Shown here in pieces: positions 49,766 through 64,000 of a DNA stretch of 64,000 bases. Every line of letters begins with the position of its first letter. The first letter of the stretch is position 1. The stretch spans positions 6,296,967-6,360,966 of the forward strand of contig NC_051091.1 of assembly GCF_901709675.1 (NCBI RefSeq). Direction: 5' to 3'. The translations under genes were made by a program, and so were the position numbers. The notes under the pieces were generated by a model that saw only the letters and a program-made list of their open reading frames with translations, did not search any database and was not told the DNA's origin. This DNA is from Syngnathus acus. Lineage: Eukaryota > Chordata > Actinopteri > Syngnathiformes > Syngnathidae.

Positions 49766-52700
49766 ATGGATAAACCACAGAATGCCGAGTCGCCTGAGAA
49801 GAACCGCGGCGACAAAAAGGTTAGTGTATGGAATCCCAAACAAGCAAGACTTAGCTGTGCAATGTTTAGGCAGTGAAAGGTGCAAAGGTTTCCGTGGAGA
49901 TTATGTACATATGAAACCATGTAAAACATTTTTATGGAAAGTGAATGTTTCCCTCCATGGACTTAGGTCGGCGTTAAAAGCGTGTGCATTGACTTTTCAA
50001 TGAACCTTGAGTTTGATCAACAAAATTTTGACTGCCCTCACAAAAACCTCCAATTTGAGTTCACATGACTCCATTTTTGTGTGCTTTCTCAATAGAAGCG
50101 GGTCACATCCTGTCTGCTAAGTGCAGCTTTCTTCGGTGCCCTGGGCTCGTCTTTCCTTTATGGCTACAACCTCTCTGTCGTCAATGCTCCGGCACTGGTA
50201 AGCCAAACTGCCCTCGACTCGGCTACACAACCATAATCACTTGACTTTTATTTGACTTCCTCCCACACTGGAAATAAATAATAGTGACTAGCTAATGTGC
50301 CAGGAAAAAAGTTTTTAAAAAAAAGTCTATTTAAACACTAAAGTAAAAAAAAAAGATTCTTGCTAAATTGTGTCTACAGACCGGCTAAGTGGGCGGTTGT
50401 TGGTAGACAGCCTGTCTAGCGGAACATATTTTATTCATGAATATGTAAATAGCAGGCATCGCTTAATTATTGTGAAGATCTTGCTGTAAGATGTAATCAT
50501 GGATGCCATAATGAGACGAATGGGTAGAGTAGCACAGATGTGTCTAGACCATTTTGGGAGGTGCTAAGGCACCCTTAAATTAAATCCAAGCTCTCCCTCC
50601 CGATATTTAAGAGTTTTTTTGTTTTTTTTTAAACAAGTTTGGGATGTCGGTGTAAATGTTATATTTTACCAACAAAAGTGCAAGCTCCCACCCACCGAGT
50701 GTGCTCTGGTAGCAAAACAGTTAGCACCCCTCTAAAATTCTGATCCTAAAATTCTCCCTGGCTCTGAGCATCACGCAAGTTGATCCCACGAGGATTTCAA
50801 GGAGCGATGGAGATGTCACGGAGGTGAAGACAACTACAGAATTGCTGCTATGGGGAGAAATAGGCCCACTTCAGCTGATTAATCAAAAACAGGCACAAGG
50901 GAACTCATCTTTGCTCCCATCGGCTAAACCAACTCAACTGTGATTTTTATCATGCTCTGGAGACAGAAGGTCATTGTCATGCAGTGAGAGGAGGAGATGG
51001 GGGTCATAGCTGAAATAAATGTTTTATAACTGTCAAAGGAAAATGATGGTGATGGCACTCGGGGCGGGAGGGAAGACAAAAATAGGCCCCTGCATCTCTT
51101 TTCTTGGAGTAAGCAGATTCAGTGAGTCTTTAAACTTCGGGCGAAGTCACTTAGCTCTTTTGGTTATTGGCTTGAGGACTAGAGAGTTACAGATCCAAGA
51201 CCTGCCATGAGTGAGAAATATGTAAATTAAGATAAAGGACTGGAGACGCCAGATTCTTTGTGAGCACTGTCAAGGTGCCCCCAAACTGCCCAGGGCCTCA
51301 AACTATCCACTCAGGGATCATTACTGTATAATAATAAACTTAAAGGGGGGGAAAAAAAAAAAAGATTCATCCCATGGGAAAGTAGCCAAATCCACATCTC
51401 TGACTTTGCCATTCTCCAAAAAGTCCAAATTGTAGTCACTTTAAAAGCTCAGGGTCATGCAAGTCTATTTACCTGATATGAAATTCATTCAGTTGTTTGA
51501 ATTTGAGCATTTTTTTTGTTTGTTTATTAATGAGGAATTAAAATGACGGGATGACGTCAGGTTAGTAACCTTTATATTTCATGGGCTTCTTTGTTCTAAA
51601 TGCTTTTAATTCCAAGGTAAAAACAACACTCCACACCTCCATACCTATGATTGAAAGCTTCTAAAGCATCTCTAGCATTTTAGTTTTTTTTTGTTTGTGT
51701 GTTTTCTTTGCTCTTAAATGTCTTAAATCCTTTTATTTGTATATGCCTTGAAGTATTTGTTTTTAATACGTGTATGAAATGCGCTTTATACAGTCAATCA
51801 AGCTGCTTTGCATCTTATTTCATTGAGTTATTCTAAGGCTCTAAGCTTTTCAATTCTCAACCCCCGCATTAAAATACACACGTGCACTCGCCTCATTGAA
51901 TCAGTGAGGCCAAATCCACAATTTTAGAAGTCACAAGCTTGATCTGATCAAAAGCCTTGGAACTGTTCATTCAGGAGACTGTGGTGAGTGAACCACACAA
52001 ATTCTTTGAGGGAAATTCAATCTTCACTCTGCTGTATGTTTTTTTTTCTTCTAATTTAAAAGATGTGCCTTTGGGTCAGTAGATGTTGGGAAACACTTTT
52101 CTAAATGTTGATTTCTTTTTTGATCCTTTTCAGTACATTAAAGCTTTTTACAATCAGACATGGATGGAGAGATATGATGAACCTGCCGGAGCAGAGACAG
52201 TCACACTACTTTGGTCCATCACAGTCTCCATATTTGCTATTGGGGGCCTTTGTGGAACACTCGCTGTCTCTTGGCCAATAAAAACATTGGGAAGGTGAGA
52301 TGACGTCAGTATGTTTGGGATACATTTCTCCATCTTTGATGTGTTATTAATAGCTTTCTTTTCTCCACTTGTATCATAACACTGGCCAGGCTGAAAACAA
52401 AATCTAGATATTTTGGAACATTTATGAGATTTAAGATTCAGGAAGGAATAAAGGGTATCGGCTGATACCTAATTTACTCATTTTGTGGCAATGATATAAT
52501 AACAATTATACATAGGGGACGAAGATGTTACTCGGAGAGAACTTTATGTCAATTATTTATTCTCACTCATTCCGGGTAGTAAAGATGCTTTACTATGGCT
52601 CTTGGCTATCTCAACTTAAAACCTGTGATCCATATTGCTGACAATTTGAGATATATTATTCATCCTTTATTCTCAGTTTGGAACCATTGCTTGAGCTGGT

Positions 52701-55700
52701 ATTTTTTTTCACCGCAAAATAGTTTCCAAAAAAGCTAAAATCCATAGATCAGACCAGGAATTGAGTGTTTAATATCTTATGAAGACTATGTAAATCAAGT
52801 CGACTGCCTCATTAAGAGTTCCCAAGTGGTCATCGCTTTTCATACAGTATTGTCCTGAATTATTCAAAGCAGACTTGCTTATCTCAATGGAGATCTTAAA
52901 TTAGTGGTAAAAACACTTACTGGGGGAATGTTCAAATGGGGGAAACCCCTACAGGCGCAGATCCAATTAAATTAAATTTACGAGGCAATGTCGGCACTCT
53001 CTGACAAAATGCTACTGCGCCGCTTGAACGAAAACATGAATGCCACAAGGGGGGTGTTGCTTGAGCTTTGGAAAAAGACGTGCTTCTAAAGATATTAAGT
53101 GTCGTGAACTTTCATAACTTAAGAGTCCTACAAACTTACTGGAACTTCTTTCCTACAACGTAAACCATAAACTAAATAGTCAAGACGGATCATTCACCTT
53201 TTGAGCCATACCATGGCAGTCTTTATTTATTTATTGTCTCAATGGATTGTAATTTATTGTATTGTTTGTTTTTTCTAAACAGAAAAGGAACCTTGTTACT
53301 GAATAACATCTTTGCTATGATAGCTGCATTGCTGCTGACCTTTGGAGAGAGGGCCCGGTCCTTTGAGATGCTCATCATAGGTCGATTCATCATGGGAGTG
53401 GACTCTGGTAAGTGTAACGCTCCGTGGCTCAGCCCACACAGATGACTTTTCTCGTTGGCGGCGTCTGTATTTTTTGTGTCCATTTTACTGTGTCACCTGC
53501 ACGAGTAAATACAGAATCAATTGAAATGTAGCTTTTCACATCTACAGCATGAGCTCAAGTTGATTTTGATCAAGGAAATGAAGGACCCCATATATATTCT
53601 GTCAACTAACTTCCCCTTCTGCCCACCTTTGCACCCTTACAATATGATATAATATAGTCAGCAGCTGTGAAAAATATGTATATGTTGTTGCGTATACTCC
53701 ATGCTGCGAGATGGTCTCATCAAGCAGGTGATTTAAAATTACCTGTGTGTGTTTGTGTTTGTTGGCTGTGCAGTGACCATGAAATTAGCATTTAGTCCCA
53801 ATCATCAACTCCACTGAGTTTCTGTAATGGGGAAGAATTGCTACTTTGATTAGATGTTGGAAAGAGCTGATTAATAAATAAGGACATTAAAGCAATGTCG
53901 CCAATTCATTTTAAGCTTCTAGACATGTTTATGGAGGATCAGAAGCTGTCGTCTTACATACACTAATACGTGCCGTAACAATGATGTTCTATAAAAACAT
54001 TTATTTCTTGTGTCCTTAGCAGATCTGAAGGAGGAGGAAAAAAAATCATTTCTTTTCAAAATCGTGCCAGAAAATAAACTGACAAGCATCCACCGCTTAC
54101 ATATCTCATCTAACAACCTTGGCCTTGTAATGCTTTGTAGTTGACCATGGTGACTCCAACTGCCCTTAGAGCTACCCCGGGAATTTTATTTTGAGTATTA
54201 AATGTTGGTTCAAGAAAATGCAACATGATTTTAACTTTTAAGCTTAAAACCTTTGACATTTTTATCGAAGATGTAAAAAAACAGGAATAGAAAGGCCACA
54301 ACTGCGATGAAAAATCTGGAAGGCAGCTCAGACATTTAAGTAAAACATTATGACAGCTCCTCTGGTTGGACGAACACAATCAAATCAATTGACAGCAAGG
54401 TGAAATTTTCCCTTTAGGGTTTACATTTAAACAAAGTTTACCTCTTAATTTATTCTAGAATTGATTTGATTGTGGGGGCAAATTCAGCAAAAAAAAAAAC
54501 TTTCAACAGCCCTTCTATTTTTTTTTCCAAATGTATTCTGATTATTTGAATGTCTTGTTTTTTTTCTTTCTTCATAGGTATAGCTCTCAGCGTACTACCA
54601 ATGTATCTTGGAGAAATTTCCCCAAGATATATCCGAGGTTCCATCGGTCAGTTCAACTCAATTCTGATCTGTCTCGGAGTGTTTGTCGGTCAGGTGCTGG
54701 GTCTACCTGAGCTGTTGGGCCAGGTGAGTGATGGATTCTTATGTAAATATGATCAAACAAATTCATAACGACTCATTTCAAGTGTGGCGAAGCTCGGTCA
54801 ATGATGTCACAGCAAGATCTTGCGCAAATTAAAAAGTCTGGTGCCCGGTACTTATTTTACCGATTACTTCGAAAATGGTGTGATATGATTGGAAATGGCT
54901 GCAAGTTTCATTTTCTTGAGCAGAAAATACCTAAAGAGAAGGTGTCAATGAAATATCTGAAGGCCTTAGCTGTTTTACGATGCGGCAGCCTGAGAAGAAT
55001 AAAGAAAGCAAAACCTCAGGGGGGTTGCGGGGCAGGAAATCTGGGGCAAGTACCGATGTGAGACCATATTCATATTTCCATCCATTTCCTACCACTTATC
55101 CTGTTTGAAGTAACTTTGGGCAAGAAGCAGGAGGGAAAAACCCAAAGGCCACTATTGTGATATTTGCTCACTATTTAACACTTTTTGTTCCTCAGATTTT
55201 TTGTTCCCAAACGTCTTCTGACAACATGTGTTCAAAGACGATGCACATTGTTTGGTATTCATCCCCCTTGATAAAACTTTCCAGAAGCAGCTTTGCTCTG
55301 CAACTTTTTTTCTCTTCTTGGGCATTGATCTGTAAAAGCTGTTAAGCCACTTTGGCTTATTTCACTCACCGCTGGCCTGTGCTGCTTGGTTAAATCATAA
55401 TAGTGCCAATGTTTAGAACAGATAGTACAAAGTCAAACGTCTGTCGTTCCTTTTTCAGGTTCTGCCAATAATAATAACATCAATAGCCATTAAAAAGGAA
55501 AGCTCACATGTTTGTGTGCCCGTCCGTCCTTTACATTGCAAACAAATAAATCAGTATTGAAAGAAGCAGTGCAAATCCAGCCTTCCTTTGCATTGACATT
55601 TGCACACGAGCACGGCACAATTCATTTGTAATTCATGAATAGTGACCTGTCCCACACGTAATGTATTCATACGACCTATCTGGCACCCTTTAGGCTGCTT

Positions 55701-58700
55701 GGCAGTAATTTTACAGAAGCGCATACCAGATGCATGATGAGTGACATATTCAGATAATGCCAATGGTGATAAAATGCAAAACACTTATGGGGTCTTGGTG
55801 AAAGCTTCTATTATTAGGACTCAAAGATGTAATAGTAATAAGCTTTGACAAATGCTATTTCTTTCTGACCATCACGGTTAGCCAATGCACGCTCCCGTGT
55901 TTATTCCAATACAGCAGCGGGGATGAATCTTCTAATCTCGATAATCCGAGTTCTGCTACCGTAAGGACTTCACAGAACGTGTCATTTTATCAAGTAGGCT
56001 CTTTCACAGCCAATGGGCCTTGCTTCAGTCATACTGTTGCTTTGAAAATCCATCACGACGCTCTGTCGGGGGCTGTTTCCAGCGCATGTCAGTACTTATC
56101 ATCACTTGTACATACTACATAAATCAGTTGTAAGTCATCTGGCTGTCACACAAACTCCAAAATGACATTTGTCTCTACGTGTGTATATTTTTAGCTGCTG
56201 CAATGCTCACCGAACCTTAAAGGGGATGCCCCCCAATTTATAACAGAATTTTGTTTTGACTACCTACACTGACCGATTTTATGCGTCTATCACTAAACAA
56301 CGCGTAATAATTTGATAAGCTCAATAAATATTTGTAAGGATTTTTTTTTTTTTGGTATTACCTAGTCGAATGAAAAACAATAACAGGAAAATACATCTAT
56401 TTTTCATTTTTGCTTATGTGCTTGTTCACTGAAATGGTGCATAGCATTTTATTGCACACTTCTGTTTACGTTCATATAACACTGTGTCTTCTTTTGTGAA
56501 GTTCACTTTGAACCAAGGCCAAGCAATGTTTTTTTAATTCACTAATTGGTATTGATTGTAGGGTGGCCAAGACTCTCTCTGTGGGCTTCACTTCAGATCA
56601 GAGGGTCAGAGTATTCCCATAAATTTCACTTTGTTGCTGCAGGGAGGCTAGTCTGCTTTTTGAGCACTGTCGAGGTGTCCTTGAGCACGGCGCTGATGAC
56701 CCCCACAGTCCTTGTCTGCAAGTCGGCATGTCATTTTTTTCTCAGGCTTGGTAATTACTATAACAAACTAAAATGAAGAAAGAAATCAATTCAAATGAGA
56801 GGAATGTTGAGCTAAAGGACTTGTCAATTTGTTTCTTGATTCTGGTAGGTGAACCGTACAAATCCTTTTAAAGTATAAATGAAGGACAAAAAAGATATGT
56901 GACCTAACGAGTATCAATATAACTCAAAGATGTAAAAAAAAAAATTGGTTGTTTATGCCAGCATGTATCAGATAATTACTGCAGTGCACAGTGTAATCCA
57001 TCATGCATTAGACTGTAAACGTCTATAAGTGACAGCCAATTACATCTCACAGCTTGCTGTTGAATTAAAGATTTTCAATTAACGATCAGCTACTGATGAT
57101 TTTCAACCGGGTTGTTCTTTTCTTGCTAGAGTACATTTTCTTTGTCCTTTTTGGTTCGGCAAAGCAATGAAGACCGGCATATAAATGCAGAACTAAACTG
57201 TCTGGTCCTTCTGACATTTCCATTAGAGCTTACCTACTTCAGAAACCATTTTTGTCACCTGCATCTATTTGTGGGAAGCTGCCATGAAACAGATTTTCAC
57301 TTTTGCTTTGTACTGTCAGCCAAGGCCATAAGAGAAAACTTTTTTTTTTCCACCTGCATTCAACCACAGCATGACAATGCACCCTTCAGTCTCAGCCATG
57401 TAGCATGTGACGACTCAGAGTGGGAAAAAAAAAAACAATAGCCTCACAGAGCACATTATTAAATTGAGCTTATGTCACAACATGGTGACCAATTGCTATG
57501 ACCATAAAAACATGTCTTTATACAATACGTTTGATAACTAATATTTCCACAATATTTTAAAAAATGCAGGAGGACACAGATCATTTTGTTTTGTTGAAAA
57601 GTCGCACTATATTTTCATTAGATAAACGTGCGAGTGTCTTGGGCCTTTTCAGCTTACAATGACTACACTACTAATAAACACTAATAAATAATACTCCAAA
57701 CACCAAAGTTATTATTGGGATGCTGAGCTTCCACTACCTAAAGACCTGTCAAAAGGGACCAGAAGTAATTGCTTAGGTGAAGAAGGTAAATTATCCAGGT
57801 TGAACATTAATAACACGATATGAGCTATGTTCTTTGGTTCTCGCTATTTCTGTCTGACTGTCTCTCCCTCTCCATCTCTCTCATTTTCCCATGGTGCATT
57901 TAATGGCAGTCGTAGCCTGTTGCTGCAATAAAAGAAAAACACCTGCAGCGCCTTGCTATAGACTAATTACAGTCCTTTTACTGTAACTTTACTGCAGCAT
58001 TTACCATTATTACTATGATCCCACTGTTATTATGAGACATTAAGAAGAAAAAAGAATTGAATATTGAAGATGGATGGATGGATGGATGGATGGATGGATG
58101 GATGGATGGATGGATGGATGGATGGATGGATGGATGGATGGATGGATGGATGGATGGATGGATGGAACATTTTGCTTGGGTAACAACCTGCGCAATGTTG
58201 AAATATACATTATCTGTATGGTCCCTTGAAAATATGATGCCTCATATTCACTATTATAAATTTACCAGCCAATGAATGATGAAAATGTAGCTTCTAAGGC
58301 ACATTTCAAAGATTGTGGGCCATGCCGCACTGAGACAATGTAAATTGCCTCTACTATTCTCATAAATCTATCTTTGGTTGTCTATTCATCTTTGCCGCTA
58401 CTTCTACTGCATACAATAACAAATAAAAGTCAGATTCTTGGAATTTATTATATTGGCCTTATCACTAACTGATTTTGTGTTTCATTTAGCACACAGCGAT
58501 GGGAAAAAAACAAAACGTGACAGCTACTTTGACACACACACACACACACGCGCGCACACACACACACATTATGATTTTACAACAAGTGTTGCTCGCAATA
58601 GTCAGGAACTGTAATTCAAACACACCTGAGCATACAACACCGATAACACTGATTCCATTATCGTTTGGTGATATGTGACTGCAGGAATCGAGGTGGAACT

Positions 58701-61619
58701 ACTTATTTTCCTTCCTGGCGTTGCCCGCAGTGCTACAGCTCTGCATTTTGCCTTTCCTCCCAGAAAGTCCTCGTTACCTACTGATTGAGAGGAGGGATGA
58801 GGCTGCAGCCAAGAGAGGTAACTAACACTGCGTTGCAATACTCGCAAACCCTTGCATCGACGACATCCCACTAGTCTGGTAACTTTTTGCTCCTTGAGCG
58901 GTCTCAAAGCTGGAGAATACAGTATAGAATATTGATCATGTCTTTCTAGTTAGGTTTTTGCTGAAAACAACAAAAACACAAAAAGAAACAAAAGTGGTGC
59001 AGAACCTTGCAGTGATAAACCTTGACACTAGTAATGAATATTAATAGTGACTGGTCTTTCGCAACCCTGCACACAGATGTCATTTTATTTTTTAATCATA
59101 CCAGCCGCAGGGTTTTATTACATGAAATAGTAAAAAAAACAATGTTTAGCTTTATACATGTTTTTTAAATGACTGGCGTAAAGTCACAAATTAGCGCGGT
59201 AATGGGTTGACTGTTGTTCAATAGATCCATAAATACCTTGACACAGCTGCATTTAAAATTATTTTTGCTCAATAATTTAACCTGTCTGATTTACATTTGT
59301 GTGTATAAATATTTCTAAAAGGTCAAGGAGACTGTTATATATTTTTTTTTATTTAATGTAGCTCATTGACATTAAGGATAATTGCCTAAAATGTTTTGCT
59401 GGCGCTGCAAAAAAGTTTGAATTTATTCCTGCAAGTGAATACTATAACCGCGTCATAGTTTTGAAGTTTGAGACTTGAAACAGTTTGTCTTCCCTTATGC
59501 TCGTGTGGATTTTCTATTTTCCCAAAACATGAAGACACTGGATGTGATTGTGAACACTTGTTTGCTCTTTGTGCACTTTGGTGGGCTGCCGCATTAATTT
59601 TTAAAGAGCATTTCATAGACAAGGTCACTCGGTGCGCTTCACATCATTAAGGCTTCCGGCCTTACTCGGCTAAACTACAGATACAATTGTATAAATTAAA
59701 AGAATCTTATCATGGCGTTTCTTTTCTTTCTTTGCTCGTCTCAAAGTATTGTAAAGAAATCGGCCACTGCAAAGACATGCCCCAAATTTCCTCCTTCACA
59801 GGGAAGTAAAGTAGGTCACATCTCGAGTGTCTCTGGCTACATTTACATTGACCATGATAATCACATAAGAACATATTTTCATTATTTTGTCGACCTGATT
59901 TAAAGCGTATTCCTTTGTCGTGATTCATGCTGGCTTGCTAAATTATATCCTTGGATTATATATCCCCTCCCTACAATGTCCTTTTATTATGTCACCATCT
60001 TGCCATTATTACAGTGGCTTTGTTATTACCGCTGAGGTTACAGGAATAATCTTCCCTTCATTGGCCTTTGTGGGCCAGGCTGATATTGAAAGAATTTTAA
60101 AAGGATAAGGTTGATGGTGAATATCTCGGGATAACTTTGACGTCATAAACATTTTTTGAGACACACAAAAGTTGCTCCATTTCTTGTGCTTTCCGATGTT
60201 TACATTTACTCCTTTTATCGCGGTACCAATCAGAGATAACCTTTTTTTTTTTCGGGTTTTGTTCTCATTTTGTTTGAAGCGTTTCCCAAACTAGGTTGTG
60301 CCCTCAATCTGCACACACCCTGAGGTCCTGTCACCGCCAGGTTTTAATTTCATGACATGAAGTGAAGAAAATGTGTTCACGCCAACAAATTCCCTCTAGT
60401 ATTTCACTTGACAAGTTCGGAAACAAAGGTGCAAAAACGCAAGGCAATATATTTCACACACGATTAAACATTTCAAACATTCATATAATTCTGTTATCTG
60501 TCTTATTTGTAATAAGCTGCCAACAGACGTGGATCAACCCCAGTGTAATTGCAGTTTAATCCGAGCTAAGCCCAATTAATTCTAAGAGCCCTTAATCGCG
60601 GTTTACATGTAAATGTCTTTGTTTTGTTTGTAAATAATTTTAAATGTTATACTTATGTGAAATATATGGAGTTATCATGTGTATGAAATGTGTTGTATAA
60701 AAGAAAATGCCTCGCCTTGTCTTATTTGAAATTGTGGTCATTCTTTTTTTTATTTGGAAAAACTACCAAAGATAAATGAGTTATTAATTCGTCATTAGAT
60801 GATGTGAGCATGCAATTAACCTTATGATGGTTTTAATTATTATTTTTTCACCTATTCTAATGCTATTTGTGTGCGTGTGTTTTAATCAGCTTTTCAGAAA
60901 TTCCTTGGAAAAAATGATGTTTCTTTAGAATTGGAAGAGGTCCACGCTGAGGCACGAGCTCAGGAAAATCTCCACACGGTCTCTATGTTACAGCTTGTGA
61001 AGAGTCGGGCGGTTCGCTGGCAGCTCATTACCATCATAGTCACCATGGCCAGCTATCAGCTCTGTGGCCTCAATGCCGTAAGATGCACCTTTCACTCTGT
61101 CATTCAAATTTAATAACAGTATGATCCATCTTGACTTTTTTTTTTTTCAAAATGTTCAAAATGTCTGAACTGCTAATTATCACCTTGGTATAGCTGAAAG
61201 GCTGTATTATACATTATGTTGAATTTATTTGATTATTTATCATCAGCTTTTCAAGTGATCGCATGATTGCAATTAGTGGAATTTAAAATAATGTTTGCAC
61301 CTATTTCAATGGAACAAAACAAAGTATATGCGCCGTCCTGACAAGGATTTTCCGAGGTGCTGTTTTATGAAGAAACAAAACAGCTCATATTTGATATTTT
61401 TGCATTTTTGGTTAAATGGACAGCAACTTGTGAACCATTTACAGACATCAGCTTAATTAGCATCTTTTGCTGAGTTTCAGTAATAAACCATTAGAAACGT
61501 TTTTACAGATTTGGTACTACACCAATGGGATCCTTCAAGAAGCAGGCTTTACTCCAAATATTATTCCGTACATAACCCTCAGCACAGGAGGAATAGAGAC
61601 TTTTTCCGCAATCATCTCT
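49766..61619 (+). CDS. slc2a9: Solute carrier family 2 member 9 (GLUT9), 5' part
   Basis: GLUT9 is a plasma-membrane urate and hexose transporter of the major facilitator superfamily. Exons: 49766-49819 (ATG), 50096-50197, 52134-52294, 53283-53407, 54578-54723, 58685-58817, 60890-61077, 61509-61619. They encode the first 340 residues; phases agree at every join. Seen in order: a short Lys-rich N-terminus; [16 protein letters not shown] in the first membrane span; an exofacial N-glycosylation site at Asn59 (NQT); GRKGT in the 2-3 loop; [38 protein letters not shown] at 222-233; and QLCGLNAIWYYTN in span 7, the class II GLUT9-type form. The frame ends inside the span-8 region at a GTGAGT donor. 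The rest must lie beyond the window, because no later exon was found in the last 2.4 kb. The wdr1 neighbour supports the call. Confidence 0.95.
55072..55142 (+). repeat. Fragment of a common fish interspersed repeat
   Basis: CCATCCATTTCCTACCACTT at 55080-55099 and the following CCTGTTTGAAG resemble the widespread fish repeat that begins CCATCCATTTTCTACCGCTT. The rest of the element is diverged or absent. Located in slc2a9 intron 5. Confidence 0.4.
58069..58166 (+). repeat. (GGAT)n microsatellite
   Basis: About 24 perfect copies of the tetranucleotide TGGA, roughly 97 bp, in slc2a9 intron 5. It produces a spurious DGWM peptide repeat. Likely polymorphic in length. Confidence 0.97.
58532..58568 (+). 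repeat. (CA)n microsatellite with a CGCGCG core
   Basis: ACACAC run interrupted by CGCGCG, about 37 bp, some 115 bp before slc2a9 exon 6. Confidence 0.95.
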
Positions 61620-64000
61620 GTGAGTATTGCCACTTTAAATCATTCATAAACACCCAAGGTTGTGTTTTTCTGTTCCCTTGACTTATACTACATTGAACCT
61701 GCTTTTCTATTCTTACAGGCCTCACATTTGTAAACATTTTAGTACTGTATTAAATGTCAATCATGATATGTCTAATGGTGTTTAACGGTGCCTCACCATG
61801 ATGCTGAATAATTTAGTCATTTCCAAGTAGTACATCTTCTCTGGTAGCACACAATAGCAGATACAGTTTATAGCCTATTTGTTGTTGTGGTTTTCATCAT
61901 TGTTCTTCGATTGCATTTGTGGTTATAGCTCATGAGCTACTTTAATATCCCCACATGAACCCTTTAAATAAGAAAAAATATGCAATAGCAAGTTTGTCTC
62001 CAGAAATCATTATGGAGTGGCTGTAATTGCCCAAAAAGTGTTTCATTATACACAGTACAATTTCTCCAATAATCTACTCATAACGTTACCACTTGGCAAA
62101 TTTAAACAAGCAGCAAGCATTTCCATGCTCCAGCATTAATCTGACACAGCAGGAGCAATTTTTTTTTTACACTATTTATTGAACCAGTGAATTGTCAGAC
62201 GAGAAAAGCCTTGAATATATTCACCGGCTTTGTGTTAGTGAGCCAAGCATTATCAAGGTAATGATACTATTTTTTATTCCTCAATTACTAAACAGCTAAA
62301 ATAACTAGCCTGGGTTTCATTGATTGAAGGGAATGAGAAGCTGCTTCAAGCTGTGAATAAAGTTGGCTGTGCATATGCGGATGGAGGTTGGAAATGGAGA
62401 CCCAAAGTGTTTGAATTTTAGATCTAGTTAAAGCCAATGATTGGAGTCAAATACATATTCCAGTTCATTTCTACATTCAGCTCACTCGTCATATTGTAAA
62501 TTATAATGCAAGACCTTTTTTGACTGTTGCTTATTGGCTGCAAGTGTATTTCATTTATTTTTTGTTAAATATTGCTTTTCAAACTTTTCATTTTCTGGGT
62601 TACAGCGCAACATTTCCAGAAACGTTTGTGTAATCATGACCACTTTTCATGCTTCACTAACTTTGCTGTCAATGCACTATTGATAGTCTGCTCGCATTGC
62701 ACTGCTGCCATTTTTTAAGTGCTTTTTGTACAGTATATAAATCTTGTTTTTACATTGGAATTGTAGTTGCTTATACAACTGATGTGTTTGAGTGTGTGTG
62801 CGTGTCTGTGTGTGTCTGTGTGTATGAGCTCAGACGCTTGTGTAAACTGCCCTCCATCAGTTCCTCATTTTATGACTCATCCCTCACTTGTTTTTCTTTA
62901 TTATTATATAGCTCATGAAGTCCTCCACTAAATCTGTACGTCTCCTTTTTTTTTTAGTTATATTTGTGACGGAGGTCCTTTCGACTTTCTCCAAAACGAA
63001 GACTTTTTTTTTTTTTTTTTTTAACTGTTACGGCTTTTCATTTCTGTCCTTTCATTCAGAAACTGGATATAAAATTAAATCGACAGTGCAATTACATAAA
63101 TAAACTAAAATTGGGTTGCTAGTTTGGTCCGTAACATACAAAATTGGAAAAAAATGCTAAAAAATATATTGTCAGGTGAGAGGCTGAATTAGATAGAATT
63201 TGGGCATTTTAAATTAAATGAAGTCTCAAAACAATTCATCGATTATAAAGACAGTTAACGTGATGATTGGTTAGTTGTCAATTCATCGATTAATCGGTGC
63301 AGCTCTAAAACTCTAAGAGTTCAGGTAAAGTCTTTTGCATGTCCTCTTAATGTCTTTGTGTTTCATTGTCACCAGTGTGACTGTGAAAGCCAAACAAAGT
63401 CCATTTTCACACTCAACGCCTCTCCCAAGGGTTTATCTGGGGATGGTGCTGAAGCGACGGCATATGAAGGGCCAGTGGTGCCTCAAGCTGTGGCTACTTG
63501 TCTTTAATGGCTCGTCTACTTCTTGATGTGATGAATAATGACGAGACGTTTTAATCCTGTCAACCGTGAGCGCTAAAGTCACAGCTTTGACCTCTGTTGC
63601 CTCTGCCAAGAAGTGCAGATGAGACATGCTCTGTGAGACCGCCCATTTCATATTATCCGGGGTGTACGTTTTGTTCTTATCTATTGTGAAAGTCATCAAA
63701 ATAATAATAATAATTTCATACCCAACAAGAAAATGAGTGGACTCGGAGCGCTTCCAATAGCACAGACAACAGTTTGAAGAAGAATTGGACATTGTAGACT
63801 GCAATTATGTCTTTTTCTCACTCACGTCACGAGTAACCGGGGCCTATTCCAACTGACTTTGTTCGGAATAATTCGGATGGACGATTTTGGCCTCCCTTTG
63901 AGAACAAAGCACGTTTTCTGCCCATGTACCATACACAATCTTTTAGGTTCTATCCTCTTCCAAACCAAGTCACACAGGCGGATGGAATTACACCCTTAAG
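61620..64000 (+). other. slc2a9: Intron of slc2a9 (runs off the window)
   Basis: Searched for the expected next exon, which should begin GLVI-like and contain an LGRRPLL motif; none was recognised. The stretch holds a TG-rich patch (62790-62824) and T runs near 62950 and 63004-63022. Confidence 0.55.

Noticed and set aside
58057-58275. Open frame with a DGWM peptide repeat
   Set aside because: It is only the translation of the GGAT microsatellite in a slc2a9 intron.

Overview
The window is nuclear DNA of a teleost fish. It is AT-rich and intron-bearing, with GT-AG splice sites, poly-T and simple-repeat tracts, and fish-type transposon remains. Two proteins point to a ray-finned fish: a GnRH2 precursor carrying [10 protein letters not shown], and a CD8 alpha whose tail has CPH, the teleost form, instead of the mammalian CxCP Lck clasp. 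The small introns suit a compact percomorph genome. The species cannot be named from the sequence.

Layout: (1) 1-7300, plus strand, the 3' part of calpastatin (cast): 24 coding exons with four inhibitory repeats. (2) 8077-9556, minus, cd8a, complete in six coding exons, 211 aa. (3) 11166-15151, minus, a zmat1-like gene with four matrin-type zinc fingers, seven exons, 579 aa. (4) 15645-16114, minus, gnrh2, 85 aa. (5) 20511-28024, minus, ptpra, 20 coding exons, 824 aa, with a likely 3.1-kb 3' UTR and a non-coding first exon in a CpG-rich block near 32.5-33.1 kb. (6) 33524-38449, minus, idh3b, with two alternative terminal coding exons. (7) 39432-44372, plus, wdr1, 15 exons, 606 aa, including a U12-type AT-AC intron. 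(8) 45.1-46.7 kb, nested transposon remains. (9) 49766-past 64000, plus, the first eight coding exons of slc2a9 (GLUT9). The remaining exons lie beyond the window.

The genes do not form one pathway. They are conserved synteny blocks placed end to end: gnrh2-ptpra-idh3b (together on human 20p13) and wdr1-slc2a9 (together on human 4p16), with cast, cd8a and the zmat1-like gene to the left. idh3b and wdr1 are divergent, with 982 bp between their start codons. idh3b and ptpra follow each other closely on the same strand.

I rebuilt exon borders by hand from splice sites, reading-frame phase and remembered family sequences. The coding length of each complete gene came out as a whole number of codons. 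I found no undescribed system. The observations most worth checking are the AT-AC intron in wdr1, the duplicated terminal exons of idh3b, the uniformly phase-0 exon structure of cast, and several CTCF-like motifs.
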